Source: Leuctra nigra (lineage: Eukaryota > Arthropoda > Insecta > Plecoptera > Leuctridae). From it: a stretch of DNA of 64,000 nt. The notes beneath the pieces were generated by a model that was given only the letters and a program-made list of their open reading frames with translations, had not been told where the DNA came from and ran no database searches. How positions within the stretch are numbered: the first letter of the stretch is position 1; each line of letters opens with the position of its first letter. The stretch spans positions 17,602,309 to 17,666,308 of the forward strand of contig OW203766.1 of assembly GCA_934045905.1 (NCBI GenBank), given 5' to 3'. Shown in pieces: positions 1-10,245 of the stretch. A program made the position numbers and the translations under genes.

Positions 1-1173
1 GCAGAACAATCAATCCTTCAATCCATGCTCATCAAATGTTCATGCTGATTCCAGATGACGACATAAAAATAACCACGTACCTAGGTAGTTCCCATCCTAC
101 TTACATCTTTAACCCAACTTAACCACCAGGTAGGTATCTACTATCTAGGTACCTAGAGGTATTGATTTTCAAAACTTTATTTTGGGTGTAAAAATAAAAT
201 GCCTATTGACTGCAAAGAAAATATAGGTATCTTTAGAAAAGAAAGATCTTGTATCATTCGAAAAAAAAATATGGTGATCAGCTTTAGCAGCCACTAGTCA
301 CCAAGTACCTAGGTACACACCAACTTCAAGTATAACCAAGCTCTTTCTCTAGTCCCAGAAACTGGGTAAGGGTCTGTCCAGCATTTCTCCTATGACCACT
401 TCTAGCTAAATTGTGTATATTTTGGAGAATATTCTTTTTTTGGGATGCAACTTGCATACTAGATATTTTTTTGGCAATAACAACTTGATGAAATATATTA
501 ATTTGGTCAACTTATTAGCTAAATATATTATGATGATGGGTAATTAATGAATATACTCCATTTCTCCTGTGATATTTCTCCTGTGACTTCCGAGTGCACA
601 ATGTTAAAATCCATGCTGAGTTGAAATTCACAAACTAAAATATTTTTTATGGTATGAAGACAAATTATATTTACCTAATGTTTTGAAGAGTGTCACAAGT
701 AGCTATAACTATAACATATTTAATATTAAAAAATCAAAAATATAAATATATATTTTTTTTTAAATGCAAAAAAACAGTCCTGGTTTTTGGCCACTTTCTC
801 CTGAACAGACCCTGAAGCAGAACAATCATTCCTTCAATCCATGCTCATCAAATATTCATGATGATTCCAGATGACGACATAAAAATAATCACCTAGTTCC
901 CGTCCTACTTACATCTTTAACCCAACTTAACCAGTTATCTAGGTACTAGTACCTAGGTAGGTACTACCTACCTAGGTAGAGGACGTATTGATTTTCTAAA
1001 CTTTATTTTGGGTGTAAAAATAAAATGCCTATTGACTGCAAAGAACATATATCTTTGGACAAGAAAGATCTTTATCATTCTACCAAAAAAAAAAAACATA
1101 TCAGCTTACCTAGTAGGTACACCAAGTAACTACCTACCTAGATGCTCTTTCTCTAGTCCCAGAAACTGGGTAA
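1..1173. repeat. Direct duplication, two copies about 816 bp apart
   Basis: Bases 1-370 and 817-1173 are diverged copies of one sequence. Both begin with GCAGAACAATCA, share the run TTTATTTTGGGTGTAAAAAT, and end with TCTAGTCCCAGAAACTGGGT. Between them lies AT-rich sequence with no recognisable gene. Both copies are rich in the short word CCTAGGTA. The left copy starts at the first base of the window, so it may extend further. The right copy ends about a dozen bases from the stop codon of the acidic-protein exon on the minus strand. Confidence 0.85.
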
Positions 1174-1184
1174 ACGGTCTAATT

Positions 1185-1510
1185 CTATGGAGGTAAGTAG
1201 TGAAACACATGGGAGGAAACATCTAAGCATATCCCACCTTCATCGTGTTCACCCCCTTCCTCTCCCAAATCCTCGTGTTCTGCTTCGGTCAATTCGTGCG
1301 GCTCTCCTTCTTCGGGATCACCCTCCAACTCTTCCGGCTCGGCTTCAGGGAGATCTCCTTCCTCCAGGTCTTCGTGTTCTTCCCCGGGATCCGCCTCGGC
1401 CAAATCGTCGTGATCTCCTTCCGCCAGTTCTTCAGGCTCCGCTTCAGCTTCGTCTGCACCTTCCAAGTCCGGATTCACGGCAGAATCCTCCCCCAGATAT
1501 TCATCACCAC
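1185..1510 (-). CDS. Terminal exon of an unrecognised, highly acidic protein
   Basis: Minus-strand exon with a good acceptor (CTGACTTTTACAG, AG at 1512-1511), entered in phase 1 and closed by TAG at 1187-1185. It encodes about 108 residues. After GGDEYLGEDSAVNPDLEGAD, most of it is degenerate repeats of Glu/Asp with Pro, Ala, Leu and Gly, such as AEPEELEGDPEEGEP, and it ends in a less acidic tail, CLDVSSHVFHYLPP. The GC-rich, strongly codon-biased exon contrasts with its AT-rich surroundings, which supports real coding. The phase-1 entry matches the phase-1 exit of the exon at 1644-1724. No family is recognised. Acidic low-complexity stretches occur in many nuclear and secreted proteins, so no function is given. 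A weak internal donor (GAAGGTGGGA) could end the exon early. Confidence 0.6.
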
Positions 1511-1643
1511 CTGTAAAAGTCAGAGTTGTTACAAGAATAAATGTTGCTGTGCAGTATGACATCAAAACCAGCACAATTCCACAAGTTAATTAGGTATTAG
1601 TTTCATTCACACAAAGAGAAAGAAAATTAGGGTGAGAACTTAC

Positions 1644-1724
1644 CAAGCATATTTTGATTGTTTTGTTGTGTAGATTGAGATAGAAGAAGTAGATCAAATG
1701 AACTGCTATTTTCCTCAAGAAAAT
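1644..1724 (-). CDS. Internal exon joined to the acidic-protein exon
   Basis: An 81-bp minus-strand exon bounded by a strong acceptor (TTATATTTTTCAG) and a strong donor (CTTG|GTAAGT). The only open frame enters in phase 1 and leaves in phase 1. It reads FLEENSSSFDLLLLSQ and then a Gln/Asn-rich stretch ending NQNMLG, and it splices in frame into GGDEYLGEDS of the exon at 1185-1510. The other two frames are less plausible: one has a stop at the third codon, and the other is phase-incompatible. No upstream coding exon could be linked, so the start codon is unknown. An ATG near the exon's 3' end could in principle start a shorter protein. Confidence 0.5.
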
Positions 1725-2205
1725 CTGAAAAATATAAACATATTCGTATAGTTTTATGTATTGAAGAGCTCAATATGATAAACCTCCTGGAATCATTTGC
1801 ATAGATAGTTTGACAGTGGGTGAAACATGAGGCGCCAAGCGCGGCAGCACAAGTACGATCCTAACCTTCTTGCGGTCGAATGCCGGCTAAATCACGGCAT
1901 ATAGGATTTCCTTTCGTATAAGAATAATATATAAATCGTAATTGATTAACTTAAACTATCGTAAGACTATTTACAAGTTATCATACTAAAGAGTTACAGT
2001 AAAATATCAAAAATCAAAATACAAACATACCTACAAACAACAAGACTCCTTCCTTTACCTCCACTTGTGTGAAGTTAGCAAGTGCAAGCAAGCACAGCAC
2101 GCACAACTGTCAGCCATGCACACGGTCGCCATGCACTTGGCGCAAGTCGATAAAGCAGTTGATAATTTAAAAACAGCACGGCACCTCCAAATGAACAGTG
2201 AACAC
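1725..2205. other. No gene seen
   Basis: AT-rich sequence. A minus-strand stretch around 2055-2160 ends in a donor-like GTAAAG at about 2057 and has Cys-rich frames. Its phase-2 exit does not fit the phase-1 exon at 1724, so it was not accepted as part of that gene. Confidence 0.5.
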
Positions 2206-2208
2206 TCA

Positions 2209-2275
2209 TGAATGATGATGATGATGACGATGATGATGATGATGATGACGATGATGACGATGACGATGATGAATG
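2209..2275. repeat. (GATGAC/GATGAT)n microsatellite
   Basis: An imperfect trinucleotide GAT/GAC run that flanks AT-rich unique sequence. It has no coding meaning; the isoleucine/valine-rich frames across it are artefacts of the repeat. Confidence 0.9.
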
Positions 2276-5200
2276 AGTTCACTTTAAACTCTAGGTTCTT
2301 AGTTAGGTAATTACAGTAAATCACGGAAACTTGTCGAGTACATTGAGAGACAAAATTTGTTTTGCTTGCTGGGGACCATGTTGAACGTTTGGAGGTAGAA
2401 GACCGGAAGTCCATTTAAATTATTTTTGAGGTGAGCTCAAAAAGGTTGGTCTGCTCAGAACTGTCCGAAACAAGCATAATCCAATATCTTGAAGCAATGC
2501 CGATCGGCTCACTCTCATCATTCAAACAAAGAATACCTAATGTTTGAAGAAACATGATTGAGAATGATGGGATTGAGAGTTGTGAGATAGGGAAATGGAA
2601 AGAGCTGTTAAACAAACCACAAATTTAACCAAATTGCATCCCATAAATTTACTCGTTTCTTTGACTGCAAAATCCAATCTCGTTTATTTATCATGTTAAT
2701 TGCTCTTTGACCTTTTTACTATAAAGAACTCATGTCTAGGTATTCATTCTTCCGTCCTAGATTCTTCATTGAGTGCTCGGACTATTTTCTTTTCTTGTGT
2801 ATAATTTCTGAAAAGAGCCCACACACTGATGCTATTAGGTCCCCATTTTGCTTTTCGCGTTTCTTTTCTTCTTTTTTGATAGATCTTATATGACGTACCC
2901 GGTACCTATACACCCAACAAGAGATAAAACGGTATTCGAAAGAAACGGGTTAAGAGGCTACGATACTTGATGAAATTCATGTTTAATGAAACACTAAAAG
3001 GCGTCCCCTACTTTTTTCTAAACGGCTTTACCGATTGTCTTCAAATTTTCACAGGTTATTCGAGAAAATAAGGAACACAACTGACCTCTGGTAGATTTTG
3101 TGGTACTAGGTAAATGGCGGCTATCAAGAGCGCATTTGCATAAATATAAATACAAATATTTGATATAGTTGTTTGTTATGGCCAAAAAAGTAAATTTATA
3201 GCTAAATATCAATTTCATTTTTTTGGTTTTTCACTGCTTTATGGAAACACGAAATTTAAAAACAAACAAATTAATATGTGGACCTGATAGTAGCCATCTT
3301 GCCAGAAGTGGCTCCATCACGTATCACTTATTTGTGGGAATAGATAAAGAGTAGATCTGTGTCTCTAGTGGCCCCAAAGTTTAATTTTTTGTTTAGTTAT
3401 TTCGGGGCAGAGATGCCAAAAAGACTCGTATATTGCCCATGTTAGCACTTCCTCAAAACGAGAAAAAATATTTTTTATTATTTTTTTCAATCACTAGAGA
3501 CACAGATTTACTCTTTATCTCTATGCTGTTAAATTTTGAAAACAATCAGTCAAGCCGTGAAGAAAAAAGTATGGGCCGCCTTTTTCAGTTTTTTTTTGTG
3601 TTTTTCAATATTTGAATTAAAATAACTTACTTCATAGCAGTATATGCAACATGTAACACACGATTAAATGTCACAAATGTCACGTACAACCCAGAGCTAA
3701 TGCATTTTCAAGCATTTCTAAAAAAAAATTGCATCGGAATCGAAATTTTCTGCGAGTCCTGTCGCCTCTTTAACTGAAAAAATTTGATGCGGCATCATCC
3801 GATGAAGTCTATGCTAACTCGTTATATCTATAGTATGAGCTCTGATCTCACTGACAATAGATAATAGCAATTGGCAAGGAACCTGACCAGCAACCAATCC
3901 GTTTTGTTCAAATACCGCTTTATGGTTTGTTGAGTTTACCTCTATGACCTAACTAACAATTTTTTAAAGGTATTGCACTTTAATTTAAAATGTATTTGAC
4001 AATACATTTTCTAACATAGGTCTAAATAAATACCATAAAGAACAAAGAGGTATTTGATATTGAAAGAAAACTGTGAACCCATGTTTACATCTTCTTCAAT
4101 TTCTGGATTATTTGCCACTTTTATTCCCATTTCAAATTTTAGTTAATTTTTTCGGCAATGATGAAACTGCTAATTCTAAAATATGACTGTTTTTGTCCAG
4201 AATGCTCTCGCTAAAATAATTTATGACAAGAGGAAGGCTGAAACAAAGCATCTGTGGCAATATGGAATATCATACTTCTGTCACAAGACCTCACATTTTA
4301 AAATAATTATAGAAAGTGATATTTAAGTAAAGCATCAACATCAAAAGCCAAATATCTATGTAGTCTGCATGCTATGTATAACCCCTCTTTGATGCATATT
4401 TCGTATTAGTTTTATATATTCTCGTTACTAAATTGAACGGGCTTTAATCCTTTACAACCAACACGTCCTTTGATCGTAACTGCCAAAACTTTCTCTTCTG
4501 CGGACCACTCTTTATAAAAGAGTTCCCTTTAATCAGGAATATCAGAACTCTTCAACTGAATCGATTACAGATTGGTAAAACAACTATAGCCGGTTTTCTA
4601 CACAAAAACAGAAAAGAAAATTGTATCGTACTCGCATAAAAATATTATTTTCGGCTCTGAGATATAATTGTGGGACTGCGAGTCATTTTCCTTACTTTTT
4701 ACTGTTCGTTGCCCCAAAAGGTAAATTTCCTGTCAAATGAAATCTGAAGTAAGGAAGACGTCGTTCAATATTTTCTTTTTGACGAAAAGAAGATGCCCCA
4801 TTATACATGTTTTTAATAATTTTTTATGTAAAGTGTTTACTGGGTCCCTAGACTGTTTCTCTAATCAAAATGAAATTGAAAAAGTCTCAGTGCAATATTA
4901 TTAATTTATTCTTGAAAAAATCAAATGCACCAAGATTCTATTTATTATTAAAAAAAACAATATGCTTTAAAGTGGGGACATCGAATGCCACACCCCGAAA
5001 ATATTTTTTATTGAAATTAGCAATATTTAATAACTTTTCCAATATTTCAACTATATTTAAGTATGAAGGATTCATAAAATGTCATGTAACTTGCAACCCA
5101 TGACTTATATTGAGTTTTCAATTTGATGCCTTCAGAAGATGAGGAAATTTTTAACACAGGAGGTATAGGAAAATGATTTAGTTTTTGCTGTCTAACTTTT

Positions 5201-6660
5201 AAAATAGTTCAGGGTGGTATCGTTTTATATTTTTTTACTGATAATATATCCATATGTCTACTAGAAAATAAGTTTTTTGTTGAAATGTATCGACACAAAA
5301 AAATTACATCTTCATTTTAGGGTAAAAATTGCACGATTTTTCTTGGCTGCCATAAGCTAATATTGGGAGACATATGGGTTTATCTCAAAAACTAGTTCAC
5401 GATGCTAGTTTTTGGGGGCCATATTCTGGTGTAGAATGAAATTGTCTATAAGAATGCAAAGTTACAGCGAATTCTATCGAAGTGGGGGTTACGCTCTTCC
5501 CCCCTTAAGTAAAGACATTGCTTTAATTATTGACGCCATAGTTTTCAGCACTAATTTTTTATTTTTCAATGAAGGGAGATGAAGCGTTTGCACGCCGGCG
5601 AGACGCCGAGCAGATAGAGCATTGAGTCTTATGGGAGCGAACACACGGGACGCGCAAAAGACGCGCGTGGAAAATTCGCGCGACTAGGCATGAAAAAACG
5701 CCCCGTGTGTTTGCAGCCTAGAAACTGTTGTTTTTTTAAACGGGAAACAAAAATAATGGATAAGAAAATACATCTTGAAAATGAAATACTTATTAGGCGT
5801 AAAAAATATGTTATATCTATTGATTGGATGGCAATGAAACTTGGTTCTGGAGTAATTCTGTTGAATCTTGAAAAGTAGGTTGCATTTCAGCTGTCATTCT
5901 TTACACTAGTTGTAAAAACAAGATACATAACGTCAGCATTTTCAGCTCAGCGCAGAGATTTGGGGCGCGTTTGTGGGGGGTGTAGGGGAGGGGGGGGGGG
6001 GAGGATCATGTCAAAATAAGAATAAGGCCAAGTAGTTATATTGTTTTTGTTTCCAACGAAATCAGCAGAAAAGGTTACAGATCAGATGTCATTGAATGAA
6101 TGGATGTAGTTTTGTGTTTTCTCCGACGTTTTATTTGTAAGATGTACAATTTATCATATTTTTTTTTGTTATAGACTAGATTTTGGATTAGGTATAACAT
6201 CTATGTGGATTTGTCAACACCAACAATCAGCCTGATTCTCTGATATGCCATTCCTTAAAAAGTACCATCCATAATTTACTACCTCCTTCAGATTCATCAC
6301 ACTATAATCACTGTAGAGAGTTTTGTATCTTTCAAGAAATTTGTCCACGACAATCGGAAGAAAATATCTTGGAAATCAGGTGGCAAAAGTCTGAAATTAT
6401 GATCACTGAAAAGTATTTTCAAATGAGATATTTTGATGACAATCTGGGAAGTAGAATAATGTATTATATTTATATTACACATCAATATCTTCGAACAACA
6501 GATATATTTTATGGAAAGTGGCTATTTGGTATTACTAAGAAAATGCTCCATGAAGCGTTGAGCGAGCCTTCGAACTACATGAAAATAATATACTACAAGT
6601 TCATAAAACATGTTGAACACCAGGAAAATTAGCCATCAGTAAAGTACAAATAAACAATAA
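2276..6660. other. AT-rich region without a recognisable gene
   Basis: No splice-bounded coding exon was recognised. Two 29-bp inverted arms (3342-3370 and 3492-3520, both with GAGACACAGAT-type sequence) form a hairpin of about 180 bp that looks like a small TIR element. A stretch near 2340-2420 resembles 30895-30965 and is a dispersed repeat fragment. A poly-G run lies at about 5990-6001. Short open frames at 5690-5878 and 6369-6632 on the plus strand have no family signature. Confidence 0.6.
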
Positions 6661-6667
6661 AACAATT

Positions 6668-6768
6668 TCCGGTGACACCAAGACACCGATCCTGTTAGAA
6701 ATCAACATGCAATTGGCCTGGTTCGTTATTTTATTTCATTTGACCTGTAAAGCGTAAATAACACACAA
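6668..6768. repeat. Short dispersed repeat fragment, also at 12614-12720
   Basis: Both copies share CCGGTGA.AC.AAGACACCGATC near the start and CGTTATTT..TTTGACCTG further on. The second copy lies just downstream of the receptor TM6-TM7 exon. Origin unknown. Confidence 0.6.
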
Positions 6769-6824
6769 AAAAGCCTAGATTCGTGTCATAAATTTTGAAT
6801 GGGCTCTAATCTCCGTGCGTTTGT

Positions 6825-7351
6825 CTGTGTTTTTGCCACCATTGCCCAGGTCAAACCGTTCAAAACAATCAATGTTGCATTTTGCACACTCACTAATGTC
6901 ATTAAAGCGGTCACGCAGGTAGATTACAGGTTTTGAACAGGATACTGTGATGTTTTGAAAATTATAAATGGAACCGTTTGACAATGGTTTGACCAATCAA
7001 TTCAAACTTTGAATGTTCATCGGGACCTAACTGATCTCTATTTACTAACAAATAGAGATCAGTGGGACCAACATTTTAGGAATTTTTCTCAATTTTCATC
7101 AAAATTGGTTAAGAAATTCACGAGTTATTGACATTTAACTTTATTTTATGCTTGTTTTGAAATTTTCGTCAAATTTATTTAAATAAAATTCAGATATTTT
7201 ATCACTACTCGTTTGACGCGATTCGTTAGATCTTCAAAAAGGTTTCCAATGCCTGTAGAGCAGCAAATTTCACAAGCATATTAATTAGCATGTAATACGA
7301 ATGTTCGCTTATCAACGCGTTACACTATAATAAGGAGTATTTTCCTAGTTA
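6825..7351 (-). mobile_element. Dispersed repeat family A, reverse copy
   Basis: The right end reads TCAACGCGTTACACTATAATAAGGAGTATTTTCCTAGTT in sense, which is the reverse of the family start TAGGAAAACGCTC..GTAACGCGTTGATGAGCGAGC. The left half holds the family core, CCCAGGTCAAACCGTTCAA. The element has no coding capacity. See the copies at 18826, 20844, 32968, 40254, 46346, 53750, 56145 and 63152. Confidence 0.75.
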
Positions 7352-8205
7352 ATCACGAAAGGCAAAATAAAATTGATAACTTTTGAAATTCGCACATCAA
7401 TACGTTAAGTGGGCAAGCCAACAAATTGACAATATAAAAAAGGTTCTGCATTTAAACAATCTAATCTTTCGACTTCCATATCCATTGGTTACGAATTATT
7501 CTTATAAATGCCTTTACCATACGACAATTAATATTACTTACACTTTGTCTAATAACATTTTCATTTGTTACCTTGTAAGCAGTGCATAAAAATATGACAA
7601 TCAATGAGATTTCAACATATATACATAAATAGGAACAATAAGATGCCATAATTATATTATATCCTGTGGCCAGCCCCAGGTTTTACACAAATCACAGAAA
7701 AAAGCCAAATATTTGATAACCATCGATACATATTTAAAACCAATACTCATCTGTATACTTGGACTGGATACAATTGATTACACAAGCGAAACATAGATGC
7801 TTTCACGATATTAAAGAATACATATAAAACAACCCGCCTCGTACAAGAAATCGGCAGAATTCACAGTTTTGCCTTCCAGGCCTGTACGTACATGTGTGCT
7901 TCAAAATATTTCTCTCGTCTTCAATTTCTATATATTCCTGTTCCTCATTTCACACCCACTCACACTATTGAATATTGTTTCTCGATATTCTCTTCACCAA
8001 AAGATAAATCATTTTCATTTTTTATACACTTCTTATCGCACAGAATGCGAATATACACTTGTACTAAATCGATTTATAAATATATATATATAGGTATATA
8101 ATAGAGATACCCTGTCGACTCGCATCAATCCGATATAAATTCAGTCGTTTTCTTCTTCTTCTTTCCGATGTTATTTCTTTCATTGTTTCCAAGAATTTAG
8201 TCGAA
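7352..8205. other. No gene seen
   Basis: AT-rich sequence with only short random open frames. A TA-rich run lies around 8080-8100. It may be 3' flank or UTR of the candidate exon at 8211-8416, but nothing proves that. Confidence 0.4.
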
Positions 8206-8210
8206 GTTTA

Positions 8211-8416
8211 TCAGGGCCCACAAAGCAATTCATAATGTAAGCTTCTTTCAATACTGGATATATTTGAACTGAGTTTGATCAGAAGAACTTTAGTAGCAGT
8301 TTGTTGTCTTCTTGGATTGCTGAGATTTCTCCAAGTCTCATATTGTGAATATTGTGTTGATCCAAAGCGGCACCTCCACCAAACTTGTCCGTTTTGACAA
8401 TCAACTTGTGTATTAG
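8211..8416 (-). CDS. Candidate terminal exon, unrecognised product
   Basis: On the minus strand a good acceptor (TATTTTATTTAG, AG at 8418-8417) is followed by two open frames. A phase-0 entry gives 45 residues with natural-looking codon use, including TDKFGGGAALDQHNIHNMR and ending KLLLKFF and a stop near 8279. A phase-1 entry gives about 67 residues ending HYELLCGP with a TGA at 8213-8211. Neither fits directly onto the CCAP-receptor TM7 exon, which ends in phase 2 and has its own matching tail exon at 10245. This is therefore either the last exon of another minus-strand gene or chance. No homology is recognised, and the coordinates given cover the longer frame. Confidence 0.3.
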
Positions 8417-8419
8417 CTA

Positions 8420-9366
8420 AATAAAATACAATTAATTTGTGTTACGTATTGATACCATTTCAACATTTAATATGATTATAACTTAATCGACATTAACGAC
8501 TCGGATAAACTTTGTTATCAAATAGTTTTGCATATTTTGTTTGAATACAGCTAAATGGAACCACACAAATATATCGACATTATATAACTTGTCCATCTAT
8601 CTTAAATTACTATTCTTAAATGGCAAATGCATTTGGACTTTGGTTTTATATTTTGATTGTACATGTATTTTTTTTTTCGTAATTTGCTAACTATAAAAAC
8701 GACATAACAAATGAATACATACATTTTTACGAAATTGAGCTTTTTCTTTTGTCAATCTTTTGTCATTTTTCAGTTACATCAAGAGAAAATCTATCAGTCA
8801 CCCACGTTCAAATCAGATAGTATAATTTGTCTAAATTTTACAATATTTATCACCGATATTGTTGAACGTCAGTTTACTAAAATATTTACTGACAAAACAA
8901 CATTTTCAATTGTGAACTGGCAAGTGGCACATCACAAAAACACGATGCAGTATTGAAGCACATTAACTCTCTTTAAAACAGCAAAGAGAACCTTTCGAAC
9001 TTTTTCAACAACCTACACATTTATTCTGATGCTTTTACTCAATGATTTCTTATTTTATGTGCATCGTTCACTTCTGTTCTCTCGCTGTTTACGAGAAAAC
9101 GAAGAGAGCGGTTAAATGGCACAACATTCATGTCAATGTAGAGAGCTTGGCAATAATAACGACAATGCACAGCGGCATGATCAACTTTATACTTTGTCAA
9201 AAGTTGCACCTTTGACGAAGTCGAGAAACTGAAATAGAAAAAGATAAATGCACCACTTCACGTTGAAAGGAGTTGATAATACTGTTCATAATGTTTCCTG
9301 TATGTTCAAAGAAATCACTTCATTGATCGGGTTTTAATAAGCAAAGAATAGAAGAACACAAAAATG
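8420..9366. other. No gene seen
   Basis: AT-rich sequence downstream of the receptor gene on its strand. No exon, RNA gene or clear element is recognisable. Confidence 0.5.
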
Positions 9367-9371
9367 GTGTA

Positions 9372-9377
9372 TTTATT
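9372..9377 (-). terminator. Candidate polyadenylation signal for the CCAP receptor
   Basis: AATAAA on the minus strand about 640 bases after the receptor stop codon, just past the tandem array. If used, the array would form most of the 3' UTR. The hexamer is common in AT-rich DNA, so this is tentative. Confidence 0.3.
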
Positions 9378-9439
9378 TTTTTTAAAAAGAGCTCCTCTAC
9401 TTTATACAAAACATCATTATAATAAGTATGTCAGTGTGA

Positions 9440-10016
9440 TTCCGAGTTTTCCTCTTGATGACGACGTCGTGAGCCTACCACCACCGCCAACGACGCCCAC
9501 GACGCCTTAAACCGACGTCGACGACGCCTAGTGACAGAGGTCAGGACGCCTACACAACGTCTTGATCTGACTCTCAGTCGTCGGCTTGACGGCGACGTCG
9601 TGAGCCTATCACCACCGACAACGACGCCCACGACGCCTTTAACCGACGTCGACGACGCCTGTGACGGATTTCACGACGCCTACACATCGTGTTGGTCTGA
9701 CTCGTGAGTCGTCGGCTTGACGGCGACTCACGCCACCGCCAACGACTCCAACGACGGCCTTAAACCGACGTCGACGACGTATTGTGGCGGAAGTCACACA
9801 ACGTATTGGTCTGACTCGTGAGTCGTCGGCTTGAGGGCGACGTCGTGAGTCAATCACCACCGCCAACGACGCCCACGACGCCTTAAACCGACGTCAACGA
9901 CGCCTGTGACGAAAGTCAGGACGTGACTTGTCGACTTGATGGCGACGTCGTGAGCCTATCACCACCGCCAACGACGCCTACGACGCCAACGACGCCTATA
10001 TTCTACGCCATGACGC
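9440..10016. repeat. GC-rich tandem array abutting the receptor stop codon
   Basis: About five units of roughly 100-131 bp, each built from GACGACGCC-like words. Landmarks ACCACCGCCAACGAC or variants recur near 9478, 9610, 9732, 9860 and 9960. Several units contain GGTCTGACTC..GAGTC, which resembles the last coding bases of the adjoining exon (GGTCTGACTCTGACTCTGAC on the plus strand at about 10040-10060). The array therefore seems to have grown from the exon's 3' coding end. It is strikingly GC-rich and CpG-rich against the AT-rich surroundings. Arginine-rich frames across it are repeat artefacts. Confidence 0.85.
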
Positions 10017-10245
10017 CTACACCACTGTGATCGCCATCTTGGTCTGACTCTGACTCTGACGGCTGCCCTGCGGCGGCATGCGCAGCTGCACGTGATGATG
10101 ACGCAGCGACGTCGAGTGTGCCGACGCCGTGCGTCGCGACGACTGCGTGAGAGACTCGGTGACCGTGCAGCTGTGGTCAGTGCGTGAACTACGACCTCGC
10201 TCACTGGGCAGGCGCGGCAGACACCAGCTGAAGGGAGGCACCTTC
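10017..10245 (-). CDS. CCAPR: CCAPR exon 8: cytoplasmic tail and stop
   Basis: The acceptor TTATGTTTGACAG (AG at 10247-10246) supplies G to complete the Arg codon left by exon 7 (phase 2), giving [19 protein letters not shown]. The tail is Ser/Arg/His-rich, with many potential phosphorylation serines ([20 protein letters not shown]), and ends [11 protein letters not shown] at TAG (10019-10017). PPFSW just after TM7 suits helix 8 of this receptor class. The last four residues, ITVV, fit a class-I PDZ ligand (S/T-x-hydrophobic). The exon is GC-rich and abuts the GACGACGCC array two bases beyond the stop. Confidence 0.85.

Noticed and set aside
1187..1559. Plus-strand frames over 1187-1559
   Set aside because: They are shadows of the acidic-protein exon, which has splice sites and codon bias on the minus strand.
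9431..9866. Arg-rich minus-strand frames
   Set aside because: They are translations of the GACGACGCC array and do not join to any exon.
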